A stretch of DNA of 64,000 nucleotides. Source: Podospora pseudoanserina (taxonomy: Eukaryota > Ascomycota > Sordariomycetes > Sordariales > Podosporaceae). The translations under genes were made by a program, and so were the position numbers. Positions 1-11,213 of the stretch are shown here, one piece after another. Every line of letters starts with the position of its first letter. Within the stretch, counting starts at the first letter, position 1. The notes beneath the pieces are model-generated. The model saw only the letters and a program-made list of their open reading frames with translations. It searched no databases and was not told the DNA's origin. The stretch is from contig NC_085921.1 in assembly GCF_035222485.1 (NCBI RefSeq), positions 1,612,001 to 1,676,000 of the forward strand. Direction: 5' to 3'.

Positions 1-31
1 AGGGTCTTTTTGCGACTACTACCTCGGACTC

Positions 32-67
32 CAACAACAGCAACAACAACAACAACAACAACAACAA
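32..67. repeat. (CAA)n microsatellite
   Basis: A run of CAA/AAC triplets with one CAG interruption. It ends about 75 bp before the first start codon and so probably lies in the promoter or 5' leader of the transporter gene. A similar AAC array sits in the first intron of the NAD kinase gene at 31511-31551. Confidence 0.9.
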
Positions 68-144
68 GGCTCTTTTGAAGCTAAGGCGATAAGTTTGGAA
101 CCAGTCCATCTTGCACAAAGCGAAGAACGCGAATACAGAAAACA

Positions 145-1651
145 ATGGCACCCCCAGAACCACTCCTCCCAGCAGCGCTGGCGCCGCCAGATCACCACCA
201 CCACACCCACCACCGACCATCCGGTGATTTCGGCAGATCCAACAAACACGATACTACAGACGACGAAGAAGATGATATCTCCCCCCGATCCTCCTTCTCG
301 GACAGGCGCAGGTCGCAACACTACGGAGCGAGGGTAATGCTAGGTGGAATGTCGGCCGACCACTCCCCTGCCTCGGCAGGCCGATTATCACCACACACTG
401 AACAAACACAAAAATCAAGACTCCTCGGCGGGGTCGCGAGGAAAACTCTAGGGATATGTCTGCTGCTGGTGGTCGTCTTTTTCTGGACAGTCTCCAACTT
501 TCTCGCGTCATACATCTTCTCGGACGGGACATACTCGAAGCCTTTCTTTTTGGTTTACGTCAATACTTCGATGTTTGCGATCAGTCTTGTTCCCATGACG
601 GGGAAGTACATCATACAAAACGGGTGGCGCACGACGCTTAGTCAAGCAAGGGAGTTACGGAAGGGGCGGTCAGCGCCGCTGTTGAGAAACGACCGAGATG
701 AAGAAGACGAGGAACGGCTGCTGGTGGTGGAAGACGAGGGGAGCTTGGAAGCAAACGACCTCCCCCCAAGAGAGGAAAAACTCTCCCTCGCGGAGACGGC
801 CTGGTTGAGCATGGAGTTCTGCATGCTTTGGTTTTTTGCGAATTATTTCGCCTCGGCGTGTCTGGAGTACACGTCTGTCGGGAGCGTCACTATTCTCACG
901 TCGACGAGCAGTATATGGACTTTGATCTTGGGAGCTCTTAAGGGGGTGGAGGGTTTCACGGTCCGGAAGCTGGTTGGGGTGTTGGCGAGCTTGGTGGGGG
1001 TGATCTTGATCAGTTCGGTGGATTTGTCGGGGGCGAATGATGATGGCAGGGGGAGTTTTCCGCACAAGTCAACGTGGGAGATCGCGGTGGGGGATTCGAT
1101 GGCGCTGTTCAGTGCGGTGGTGTATGGGATTTATGTCACGGTTATGAAGCTGAGGGTGGGGAATGAGGAGAGGGTGAATATGGGCTTGTTTTTTGGCTTG
1201 GTGGGCTTGTTTAATGTTGTTTTTTTGTGGCCGGGGTTTTTTATACTGCATTTCACCGGGTTGGAGCCGGTGAGTACTTCTTCTTCTTCTATTCTGTTTG
1301 GTGAAGTTGTGGTTGGTGAGGGAGGGGATGCTGACCATGTGAAACAAACAGTTTGAGTGGCCGCCTACGGGGACGGTGTGGGCGATTATTATGTTGAATT
1401 CGGTGGCGAGCTTTTTTAGTGATATTATCTGGGCGTATGCCATGTTGTTGACGACGCCGTTGATTGTGACGGTGGGGTTGTCGTTGAACATCCCCGTGTC
1501 ACTTGTCGGGGAGATGATTCAGTACTCGCAGTACTCGAGTTGGTTGTATTGGGTCGGGGCGGGGATTGTGGTGCTGTCGTTTGTGTTTGTTACGCACGAG
1601 AGCCAGGAGGGAGGGGAGGGGAATAAGGAACAGGAGCGGACGGGAGTATAG
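145..1651 (+). CDS. EamA/DMT-superfamily membrane transporter (YML018C/SLC35F-like)
   Basis: Two exons, 145-1269 and 1352-1651, join in phase 0 to give about 474 residues. The 82-bp intron has donor GTGAGT, branch-like CTGAC at 1331 and acceptor ACAG. The start follows ACA, a good fungal context. After a His/Pro-rich cytosolic tail of about 90 residues the protein alternates hydrophobic helices with short loops and has one charged loop (roughly residues 185-215, rich in Arg, Asp and Glu). The C-terminal helices include the phrase PVSLVGEMIQYSQYSSWLYW. This architecture and wording match fungal vacuolar drug/metabolite transporters of the YML018C/THI74 type, related to animal SLC35F. The substrate is not known; a vacuolar-membrane site is inferred from the yeast relatives. 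The next gene on the same strand begins 1.3 kb downstream. Confidence 0.85.
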
Positions 1652-2948
1652 GGTGTTTGATGTAGGGATATGTGTTACATATTCTGGGGGCTATCATCAA
1701 TCGTGTATTTTGTTCGAGCATCACCAGGGCGTTTTGCATCACATAGGGCGAGCGAAGAAGTGGTGGACAATGATGTGTATAATTCACAATCACCAACAGT
1801 AAACAGTTCCGGGATGGTGCAAGTAGATGAGGCTTCAGTTCGTTCCCCAACGGCGCGCCCAACGGTCTGGAACCGACCGATCAGCGGGTATTTGCTTGGT
1901 GCACGGATCGCTTACCGGCAGTGGAACGTCTCAAGTCCGTGATCCGATTGGGGCCACTCAGCGGGACTTGTGCATTTTCTCCTCAGCAAATTGAAGACTA
2001 GCATTTGATGTCGAGGGTTCCTATTGCGGAAGGGGAAAAAAACAAGAAAACAATAACTCGATGGCGGTGTCCCCGAGGGAAAATCAACAATCACCTGCCA
2101 GGTTCACGCCAGTCAATATTGGATGCGGGGTTGCGGTTAGAGGCTTGGGACGAGGCAAGGCGTCATGGTTGCCACCTGCTTCCATGCATGGCATAATCAG
2201 GGAGACCCTGGTGGGTTATTGTCTCGATGATCGAGAGGTGAGTGTTGGGAGTGACATTGCAGCAGCTTATGTGGTGTTTTCATCCTTGTCTGTCTGTCTG
2301 TCTGTCTGTTGATAGAGTTTCATTTTCCACCTTCCACATCCTTCTTTTTCTCCCCGCATACTTCTTCCGTGCAAGGCAGCCTCGAGTTGTTGTGTGTGCG
2401 TGTGTGTGTCTGTTGTTGGTGAGGCGGTCATCCGGGCGTTGCTTCTGTGTGTGAGTGTGTGATCAGGCTTGCTTGCTTCTTTCCTCATTTTTTCAACAAC
2501 CACCACGTCTGGGCGGAGGGAGGTCACCGGTTTGCAGGGGTCAAACGGACAGCCTTCTTTCTTATCTGTAAGACTACCTGCCTTCTCTTGTTTCTTGCGG
2601 CCGTTAACAATCTACAGTTTTGCAAAGTACGGATATTGCTCTCTCTTTTTTGTTTCGGCCGGTATTTGGCGGTATTATCATTCCTCGACGCAACCGGCGG
2701 AATCCAACAGTTTGATCAAGGGCTTCAAACGGTCAAAGGCTCTTCCCTACCTTACCTACGACAGCGACGCCGCCACTTGGAGCATACCTACGTGGTATAT
2801 TAACCTTCAATCGTTGGCATCATCTTTTCCTAAGGCCTACCTAGCCCCTGTCCCGCCTTCAACATCAGAGACATCTTTTCCAACGGCCTCGGGCGTTCGC
2901 ATCACCGCTTCAACATTTCTCAACTTACACCTCTGAATAATCGTCGAC
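1652..2948. other. Intergenic region, transporter 3' end to heme-oxygenase promoter
   Basis: No supported gene. The second half is pyrimidine-rich with T-runs, as expected of a fungal promoter and 5' leader. A (TCTG)n tract lies at 2288-2310. Short open frames here lack recognisable motifs. Confidence 0.6.
2288..2310. repeat. (TCTG)n microsatellite
   Basis: About five and a half perfect TCTG units, some 640 bp upstream of the heme-oxygenase-like start codon. Confidence 0.9.
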
Positions 2949-4619
2949 ATGGCACCAGACACATCCCCCACCACCAGCACCTCTCCCCTCCCCCACCTAG
3001 GCAACAGCATCAACGCCGCCACCCGAACCCAGCACACCAAACTCAACAAGTCCATCCTCCTCCGCCTGCCCCTTTCTGTCCCGCCCGTAGCATACAACCC
3101 AACAGCTTACCTCACCGGCCTCCTCCACATGGCCCCAATCTACATCGCCTTCGAGTCAGCATGGGACAAGATCCTCGCTTCCCACGACGCCGCCCTTGAC
3201 CACCCTTCTAGCTCCCTCCTCGTCCTCCCGGAAAACCAAACCCTTCCCCCTTTCCCGTTTGGCACCACGGCAGACCCGATCGGAGATGAAAAGTGCGAGA
3301 GGGTTCATGCAGTATTGCATCACTTGAAGATTTCGGGGATGGCACGGAGCGGGAGTCTAAAGAGGGATATCAGAGCCATGTCGGGGTGGGATGAGACAGA
3401 AGTGGAGGAGATGCTGGAACAAGTCAAAAACACGGGGAGACTGGGAGAATTTGTCCGCCACATCCACGCCAACATAGCCAGACAGCCCGAGGTGGTGATC
3501 GCCTATGCTTGGGTGCTCTACATGGCGCTTTTTAGCGGAGGGAGGTTTTTGGGTTCTTGTCTTGAGGCTGCGGGGGAGGGTTTCTGGATGAGGAAGTCTG
3601 ATGCGGTGTTAGGCAAGATGTGCAAGGATCCGATTAGCATACGGGAGCTGCTCGCTTCTGAGGAGGAAGAGGGTGATGGTGGTGGTGGTGGTGGTGGTGG
3701 TGGTGGTGATGATGATGGGTTGGCGAGGATCAAGGACGATGGGTTGCCACTCAACTTTTTTAGGTTTGCCACTCCGCTTGATGGGGAGGAGATCAAGACT
3801 AAGTTTAAGAGCCGACTTGCCGAGCTGGAGGGGTTGCTGACTGCGGGGGAGAGGGAGCATGTGGTTAGGGAGGGGGTTTGTATTTTTGACGTGATGAATG
3901 GGATTGTGGGGCAGCTGGATGGGCTGTTTGATAGCCATCCTGGGGATGATGATAAAGTGGAAGAAGAGAATGGGGTGGTGGATACTTGGGCTAGTATGCT
4001 TGTGCCTAGGGCTGCGATGGTGGCGGGGGGGAGGTTGAGGGATAGCGTTGCTGTAGCGAAGGAGAGGGGGATGAGGGCGCTGAGGAAGGCGACGTTTTCG
4101 GGCGGTGATAGGAGCACGCTGGTTGAGGAGGGGAGGTCGCGTTCGCACACACACAAGAGGAAGAGTGAGGGGAACTTGGAGGGGTTGAATACGAGTTCTT
4201 CGCCTGCTACGGCTGAGACGAGTACCAGTGGGCTGCATGCTCATGGGACTATTACGTCCGTGACGGAATTGGTGGAGAAGACGAGTGTGGGCAAGGGGAA
4301 GGCAACGGCGGTGGAAGGGGGTGAGGCGGTCAAGGTGGTGAGATTTGGGGAGGAGACTGCGCTTATACAGCAGCGGAGAAACGGGGCGAAGAGTGTGACG
4401 GCGAAGGCGGAGGCGGTACAACAGGATATGTGGACGTCACCTAAGGGACAGTGTCCGCTTGCTAGGATTAGACGACAGGACCGCGGGTCAGTCACAAAGG
4501 TTAGGGATGCGAGAGTAGAGGGGATCAAGAATCCGTTTACGTTTTGGAGCTTGGTCTTGCTGGTTGCCCTGGTCGGCTTTGGCTGGGGTTATGCGTACGG
4601 ATATATCATTGGGCGGTAG
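2949..4619 (+). CDS. Heme oxygenase-like protein with C-terminal membrane anchor
   Basis: One uninterrupted frame of 556 residues; the ATG follows CGTCGAC and is the first in-frame Met. The N-terminal half fits the helical heme-oxygenase fold. His29 in TRTQHTKLNKSI is placed like the proximal heme ligand. Residues 178-206 (IARQPEVVIAYAWVLYMALF, then SGGRFL) resemble the conserved glycine-rich distal helix (YxRYLGDLSGGQ in animal enzymes). A later block (PLNFFRFATPLDGEEIKTKF) fits the family's C-terminal helices. The middle has a poly-Gly run coded by GGT repeats (about 3678-3706), and the second half is low-complexity Ser/Thr/Lys. The last 30 residues form one hydrophobic helix ending in a short tail, so a tail anchor in the ER or mitochondrial outer membrane is likely. 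If active it would cleave heme to biliverdin, CO and iron. The distal helix is divergent, so catalysis is uncertain. Confidence 0.8.
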   Translation: MAPDTSPTTSTSPLPHLGNSINAATRTQHTKLNKSILLRLPLSVPPVAYNPTAYLTGLLHMAPIYIAFESAWDKILASHDAALDHPSSSLLVLPENQTLPPFPFGTTADPIGDEKCERVHAVLHHLKISGMARSGSLKRDIRAMSGWDETEVEEMLEQVKNTGRLGEFVRHIHANIARQPEVVIAYAWVLYMALFSGGRFLGSCLEAAGEGFWMRKSDAVLGKMCKDPISIRELLASEEEEGDGGGGGGGGGGDDDGLARIKDDGLPLNFFRFATPLDGEEIKTKFKSRLAELEGLLTAGEREHVVREGVCIFDVMNGIVGQLDGLFDSHPGDDDKVEEENGVVDTWASMLVPRAAMVAGGRLRDSVAVAKERGMRALRKATFSGGDRSTLVEEGRSRSHTHKRKSEGNLEGLNTSSSPATAETSTSGLHAHGTITSVTELVEKTSVGKGKATAVEGGEAVKVVRFGEETALIQQRRNGAKSVTAKAEAVQQDMWTSPKGQCPLARIRRQDRGSVTKVRDARVEGIKNPFTFWSLVLLVALVGFGWGYAYGYIIGR

Positions 4620-5730
4620 GCTTCGTTTTTATCAGTTTGGGGGTTCTTTGTGGTGGGGGGTTTAACGGTGTTCATGCTGCAATGGTATCACGGGTATGGT
4701 TTTGTTCGGGAGGGTGTTCTGGGAGGGAGGGGGTAACCTGGTGTTTTCTTTTCGTTCCGTTTCGTTTCGATACCTAGGACCTGTAGTGTTTACGACTTTC
4801 TTCTTCCTTTCCAGAGGTTGTTAGATAGGGGCATGAGGTCAGATCCTCTGATAGAGTGGAGTAGTGCATGAATACACCTATCAAACCTCAACGAAGTCGG
4901 CACTGCTGGTATTAATGTCACTTTGAGACTCGGAGCAAGAATCTTATGCTCGCGTAGGGTTGTTGCTCTTTAATCGAACGGCCTGGCACCCTCGCCACAA
5001 AACAACTGGTACACAGACGTAAGTTAAGCTACATCATGTGCGGTTGCTCCGGGGCCGCTTGGTCCCACCTTGTGTCAGGCCCACGCTTTGGCTGCTCTGG
5101 ATTAGGCTTTGTTGACCATATTTCACACGCTTGATAGCACTTCAGTTCATTGAAAACGAAGTCTGCGCAATCAGAGTCGGATAGGCGTGGTCTCCATATG
5201 CCTCAACGGCCTGTTGGACTTTAGAAGCGTCTACTGACGACGGGAGAGTGCTGCTCCTCTGGGACGTGGTGAAAATCCGATTGATCGACACCGATAGCTG
5301 GGAATGAGAGGTTAGCAGAGTTGTGCGAAATTAATAAGGGCTCGATCTTGCATAAATTATAGTGTGAAGCGTTAGCCGGCTGATCCGTGTCATGGAGCGA
5401 TCTCCAGGAAGGAGGTCAAGATGCTCCGTAACGCTCGCTCGGCGTCATCGAGTGGTAAAGGAAGAGGGGGGAAAAAATTATATAAAAGACGGGATAGGGT
5501 TCCTGCAGCAGCGTTGAACGTCTGGGGGAATTGCCACAAGTCTGGGGTTTTTCTGCGACTTCTGAGCTCGCTCTTGGTGCCACTGGCTTGTCGCGAACCA
5601 TGAGTTGGACCATTAGAAATAGATGAACAAACCAAAGCTTCTTGACTGACTAGACAAAATCAAGAACCGGATCGGTTTTCCCTATATATCGCCATCGAAC
5701 TCATAGGCATCAAATCGGGACCTGTCTGCC
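4620..5730. other. Intergenic region with an orphan TATA box
   Basis: No supported protein gene. TATATAAAAG at 5479-5488 is a strong TATA-like element on the + strand, but no convincing reading frame follows it. A weaker TATATATC lies at 5683-5690, about 45 bp before the 5S rRNA gene. Confidence 0.5.
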
Positions 5731-5850
5731 ACATACGACCATACCCAGCTGGAATTACGGCATCCCGTCCGATCTGCCCGAGTCGAACAGCTGAGGGGCT
5801 GAGCCAGTACTCAGGTGGGTGACCGCTGGGGAATCCTCGGTGTTGTATGT
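5731..5850 (+). rRNA. 5S ribosomal RNA (dispersed copy)
   Basis: About 120 nt with the 5S hallmarks. Helix I pairs ACATACGAC (5731-5739) with GTTGTATGT (5842-5850). The core CATCCCGTCCGATCTGCC keeps the conserved CCCGTCCG element. The internal-control-region block AGGTGGGTGACCGCTGGG is intact. Helix III pairs GGCA with TGCC where, from memory, related Sordariales genes have GGGA with TCCC; that would be a paired change that preserves the stem. A T5 run (5850-5854) follows, as expected for Pol III termination. Scattered single 5S genes are the normal arrangement in Neurospora and relatives. A functional variant is more likely than a pseudogene because the stems are kept. Confidence 0.88.
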
Positions 5851-5854
5851 TTTT
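5850..5854 (+). terminator. Pol III T-run terminator of the 5S gene
   Basis: Five consecutive T residues directly at the end of helix I of the 5S rRNA. Confidence 0.7.
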
Positions 5855-7264
5855 GCGCTTTTTATCTGGATCGCGTGTGGCCTCTTCATATGTCGGCATA
5901 AGCTGGGTATTTCCAGTTATGTCACTGGTTTCCTTCCATCTCGCTTCAGACATCCCTGGGGCAAGTATATTCGGCCGCCTGGGGTTTGTTGTTTGCTGTT
6001 TTGTCCTGGACTTCGACCGAGCGTGAATCTTGGTGGTGGTTCCTTCGTTGTTTTGGCTCTTTGCGGTTCTCTTGTTCTGAAGATTCCTCCTCGATTGGGG
6101 GGACTTTGTGAAGTATGATTCACGGCTGGTGGAAAGAGGGCGCCCGTTCCTAGGCTGTTGGGTTTGTGGAGGTGTTGAGGTGGCCGGGGTGCTTCCTTCT
6201 AGCTGCTGGATCTCATGCCATTTTCCACAATGTTGGGTCGTCTTCGTGCGTTGGTTTCCCCGGTCCATCTATGGTCAGTGGATGAAGAGGAGCCAGACTC
6301 CGGACAGCATACATATGGGGGAAGGGGGGAAGGGGGGTGGCGGAAGGGCCAACGGACTGAAAGCTCGAGGCTTGGTGGACGTTAAAGGTGAGAATGTTGT
6401 CTTTAATCTTATGGTATTGTCTGTCTCAAGATTCTCTACGAGCAGCCCGAAAACGAAGAGGGGTAGTAGTGCCTCGGGGCAAGAAAATCTACCCATAACT
6501 ATACTACAAAAGAAAGATATAAAACACAAAACCTCTTCCCAAAAAGAAATACCGAATTTATTTCTCAATCCCGTCATTAATTCCCAACTCGTCAGCAACG
6601 AGTCAATGGTGCAAAAGCTATCGCATGGGGTGTCACCCCAAAGCCAGTTCATCCTCCCACATCCATCGCAATGTTGCGCGCCGAATAACATATCTCCCAT
6701 ATCTAGACACCATTCCCAACCAATAACGCCTTCCATAAATGCACCTTTATATCGCTGTCTCCTCGTGTGTCTATCTTTCTATTCTCGACCTGTGTATCAA
6801 GGGAAAACGAAAGACTCTTCCAGAGCTAATCAGAAAGAAACGCCCAGTCCAACGCCAAACGAAAAGGGGTATCTCTGAATCGTGAAATGTCATCCCATAA
6901 CGCCATATATGTGATGCTATTGCTGTATTCGGGTATCGTTCATGTTGGGTCGTTGTTGTGCTGTGTTTATATATATATATATATATAATTTTTTTTTTTA
7001 AAAAAAAAAGAAAAACCAAGAAGAGAATGCCGGGGAGATAGTGTTGATGTCAATGTTGGAGTAGTCCGCTCGATGACGACGTTTCTTGTTGAACGAATCG
7101 GTGATGTCTTGTAGTGGAGGAAGGAGATCCATATGTGTATATGATGCCGGCTGTACGTTTCAACAGACAAATGTAGACGCTTGTATGCCTGATGTAATGT
7201 ATGGGTTTTATACAGCGTGGTGCTCTATTGTACACACCGGCGAGGTCGTGTTTAAAAATGGTCT
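5855..7264. other. Intergenic region downstream of 5S and of the 26-residue-repeat gene
   Basis: No supported gene. A 256-codon frame at 6108-6878 (+) has no recognisable motif and runs through A-rich sequence. A (TA)n tract joined to T- and A-runs lies at 6967-7009. The right end is probably the 3' UTR of the minus-strand gene that stops at 7265. Confidence 0.5.
6967..7009. repeat. (TA)n plus T/A homopolymer tract
   Basis: Alternating TA for about 20 bp, then runs of T and of A. The run of T followed by A could form a hairpin, but this is ordinary low-complexity DNA. Confidence 0.85.
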
Positions 7265-9214
7265 TTAGAGTTCATGAAGGGCCATGTCGAGCTCATCAAC
7301 CAGAAACACCCTACTTGACCGCAGCTTGCTCGCTCGCACATCAGCCTCCCCAACGCTCTTAACGCGGGGCCGCTTGGCGATCTTGAAGGTCATAGGCCTA
7401 GCAGACCTCTCCGAGCTTGACGAAGCCGGCAGGTCAGGAGCACTCTGGTAGGGAGCAGGGGAACTCCTCTTGTTGGCCCACTTGATCCGCGTGGTCTTCT
7501 TCGAAGTGGCAGACCAGGTCGAGTCGAGCGAAGTATTGGAGCAAGACGAGGACGAGCGAGCAATCTCGAGGTTGCTGCTGGAAGTGCTTCCCGAGGGCGA
7601 AGGCACGCCGCTGCTCTCGGGACTGACCGACCTCTCCTGCGCTACCTCGAAGGCCTTCTCTAGGGCTTCGGGGGAGAGCTTCCGGTTGATGACCTTGATA
7701 CGCGGCACCCGGTTTGGTGTCGTTGAGCGACTGGCAGAGTCGACAGGGGTGGTCGGGCGAAAATTGGTCACCTTAATTTTGGTGATCTTGGTGGGTGAGG
7801 CCGAACGTTTGACAGAGCCAGTTGGAGGGTTGCCACGTGAGTTGACAACCTTGATCTTGGTGATTCGGGAAGGCGTCGCAGAAGCGACAGCCGGAGGAGA
7901 TGGTGAACACGAGCGAGGGTTCACGAGAACAATGACCTTTGGCGGCGAAGGTTCAGTGGGGGTCCCTGACCGGGAGCTCTCCGGGGTCGACCAACCCTCG
8001 GGAATCTTGATCTTGATGACCTGGATGCTTGTCAAACTCGCCACACTCGGCGACCGCTCCGGAGTTGGCATCTTAAACTCAAGGTCCGCTAAGGCGTCGC
8101 TAGAAGAGCCATCGGGATTCTGGCGAGCATGCTCCGCCAACATCTCCTTGTACTGGCGAGCGAGGTTGGTGGGCGGCGCGGTGTATTGAATGCGGATCTT
8201 GTTGGGCTGGAAATCCTCGTCCGAGACGGTGTCCATTCTGCGCTTACGCTTAACACGGAGGCTCGCCGTGGTGGAGGTCGAGGCATCCGTCTCGTCACCG
8301 CTGCCGTAGGGGTCCTGGGAATCGGAAACAACAGTGCAGCTCTCAGCACCGCCAGCCTTGCCAGCACTGCGGCCGTCTTCGATCTCTTCCCCGGGAAGCT
8401 TGAACGGGCGACCACCGGGCAAAATAACACGCCGACCATGACGGCGGGCTTGTGTCTCTGTGAGCTCAGTGAGGACTTCCAGCTCCGAAGTCGGTTTCTC
8501 GGTGATCTCTACATTGTCACCGACTGGATCAGACTCTGGGTTGCTGGCAAGTCTAGTCTGGAGATCAAGATCGACGCGAGCAAGCTGGCCCAGGAACTCA
8601 GGAAGCTTCTCCAAAAGGCCGGATTGGCAAAGCATGGCGGCATCGACTCGCTTGCTGGCTTCAGCATCACCACCAGACGATCGACAAGAGCGCATCTCAA
8701 GAGCTTCGTTGATCAGCTCGTCGGAAGCCAGTAGGGGCTCGGTGAATTCTGGGAATGGCTCAGAGGGGATGGCCTGCCTCTCCCAACGGCGAAACTCGCG
8801 AGGATCTCCCGACTCTGGCTCGGGCGTGGCGGTCTGGGCTGGTGTTTGTTGTTCCAGCCGGGCGTGTGCTAAGGTTGCGAGTTAGTCAATAGGTTTCGGC
8901 CACAAGCTGGGGGGAGAGGGTGGTAACGAACCTTGGGTGTTCATGTTGAACAGGTTGGGGTACTGCTTGAGAAGAGCAGTTGGTCTCTTGAAGGCGTAGT
9001 TGTAGCCTTTGTAGTATCTATCCGCCCAGTTCTTTGCCTTGGAAGTCAACAACTTGATCTCGGCACGATCGGTTGTGTTGAAGTATTTGAGGGCGACATT
9101 GACGCCCTCGCGCAGGTGAACCTGCTCGCCTCGACGCGAACGGGGAAGTTGTCCAGTAGCGCCGGCAGGCCCACGAGGTAACTCGCCCGCACGCGAAGAT
9201 ACTGCGGTCGCCAT
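7265..9214 (-). CDS. Unknown protein with tandem 26-residue IKVxN/[ST]PxR repeats
   Basis: Two exons (9214-8932 and 8868-7265) with a 63-bp intron (donor GTTCGT, acceptor TTAG) give 628 residues. The ATG at 9214 follows TTGAA. I do not recognise a family. The first 95 residues look folded (LREGVNVALKYFNTTDRAEI, then KNWADRYYKGYNYAFKRP). After an acidic stretch comes a basic KRKRR patch near residue 302, a possible nuclear signal. Residues 378-491 hold five copies of a 26-residue unit whose core reads [TP]-[KR]-I-K-V-x-N-x-[RK]; the Asn sits at 411, 437, 463 and 489 in the last four. Copies are joined by linkers ending [ST]-P-x-[KR]. Degenerate extra cores occur at 318, 554 and 589. The composition (Ser, Thr, Pro, Lys) suggests a disordered nuclear protein regulated by phosphorylation; that is inference. 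Confidence 0.8.
7679..8020 (-). repeat. Coding array of five 78-bp (26-residue) repeats
   Basis: Lies inside the gene above and codes residues 378-491. The spacing is exactly 26 residues between conserved Asn positions, while the DNA copies have diverged. The array is therefore old and probably kept for the protein it codes, not a recent slippage product. Confidence 0.75.
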
Positions 9215-10080
9215 TTCAAGCAAACCGCGAGGAAACGGAAAGAAAATCGTGAGCGAGGGAAGAGATGTGTGTGGGTGGTCGTGAGTGAACCAAGGAAGAC
9301 TGATGAATCCGAAAAGTTGCTCGATATGGTCTTGCTTGGTTCCAAAAACGAAATATGGTTGGGAAGAAAAGAAACTCGACAGAGCAGAGAAAAGGCTTCT
9401 GATTCATACCTGGTCGGGACTTGTATGTTCTGAAGCCTGCTGTTGTTCTAACCCTTGAGTGGTGTTCCAAAGCAGATGGGGCTGATTGCGATGAAAACAG
9501 CCAATTTGTACCCGATGCCAGCTGTCAGGGTGGGAGTGAGATGGGATTGGAGCTTCTCTCATGAATGGCTGTGTGGAAGCAAGTGGGAAGTATTGTGGAG
9601 GAGTGGGAGCAAGTCGTCCAAGTGGGAACTATGGGAGCAAAATGTCGTGCAGGTGATGGCTGTCGTGGCTGTCTGGGATGGATCTCATCGACCCAGCTAT
9701 CAGCACAAGGCGGGCGAGATCAGCCAATGGCCTTGGACGTCCGAGGGAACAATTGGACAATGACCAGTCTGAATAAAGCAACAAACAAAGAGTGGCCTTC
9801 AGTTGACAGAACTAGCACGAGAAGGGCCCGTTGAGTACAGCGGTTCGGCCCAGAGTTTCCACTGTTTGAAAGAAAAGAGGCTTGAAGAAAAAAGGACACC
9901 GGCTGAACCCTAAAATGCCAACCACTTTGACACTGCTTCTGATATCGGAAAAGGAATTGAATGGGCAGATGATCTCTTCCATTACATGAAGTGAGTGAGC
10001 GTGTAAGTGTGTAGGTCCCGTCGTGATGCCCCACACGTCAAATGACAGTGACAATGACACACCCTGCCCTGCCCTGCCTT

Positions 10081-10100
10081 GGCCTGTCCTGGGACAGGCC
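10081..10100. repeat. Perfect 9-bp inverted repeat
   Basis: GGCCTGTCC, TG, GGACAGGCC: perfect 9-bp arms around a 2-base centre. It could be a binding site or a small hairpin; nothing else supports a function. Confidence 0.6.
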
Positions 10101-11213
10101 CCGCATACGCCATGGAATTCACATGGGGGATCCGGTGTGTGAGTTTGCTCAGAATGGCAATGTCTTTCTGTTCGATGTCGAATCGAGGCCCAACCGATGC
10201 CCCGTGTTGGTGGGAACTGACACGGAATACCAGGCCGTTAGGTAGCTCGAAAACCCGGAAAATGCAGGTTGCGGGCTGCCTGACCCGGGCCAGATCAGCC
10301 CAAGATCTTTTTGCTTTGTCTCTCGGTATATACAGAGACAAGCAGTACGTTATGAGATGGCCAACCACGTAGTAGGCCTCGCTGCTGACCATGAATGGCC
10401 GTCGAATTCGACCCGACCCAGCGAGACGCAGAGGACCTGCCAAGACCACCATGCCGCTGCCCCGCTACGATGCGAGCAGCCTCATCTCTGCCCCGCCATT
10501 CGCACATGTCTCTGCTCACTTTTTTTTTATATGCGTCTGTTGTCCACAGGCTGCAGACCATTGTTCTTACGTGGACGCGCAGATGGCTTCTTATTCTTCT
10601 TCTTGTTTAGTCCGCCCGTTGCAGCAGTCACTGGCCTACTCACTACTCACTTACAGCAAGATCAGCAACGGCTCAGCCTCCGAAGCGCCCAAGACAGCGG
10701 AACAGCGGACAGCGGGTGGAGCGGGCACCAAAACCGCCCAGAACCAGCTCCACTGTCAGATGTTCCCGCCCCTGTTGAAACAAACAGCGTGTTGTTTCAG
10801 CTTGTGGGAACCGCTGACAGATTTCGTCATTGCGCTTCTCTCGACTATAATCATCACCAGTGACTCAGTTGATGACTTTGTCTCCTGGATTGTCTGCAGA
10901 ATTTTAGTCTGATGATGACTGGAGATACCCACAGGTCCGGTAGGCACTCATCGATGAGATGAACGGCGCTCAGAGTTACTTAGCGTGATGCTTGCCTTAA
11001 AACGCCGAGATCCGCTCACACAACGGCCCGGGCATCTCGACGACCACCTGACCACACCATCATGGCCGTCTTTCGGTGAGGTTCGGGAGATCCTCCCTTC
11101 TTACCGCCCAGCCAAGAAGTCATCAATAATTCCCCGACTCTTGCATGGAAACAGTCGACCAGACCTTCAGCCATCGACAAAGCCATATCACACGTTCGAA
11201 GACGTCTGGTCCC

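Noticed and set aside
6108-6878. 256-codon plus-strand frame downstream of the 5S gene
   Set aside because: No recognisable domain, mixed composition and no splice-consistent extension; probably random.
7470-8189. 239-codon plus-strand frame over the 26-residue-repeat gene
   Set aside because: Shadow of the real minus-strand gene, with no motif of its own.
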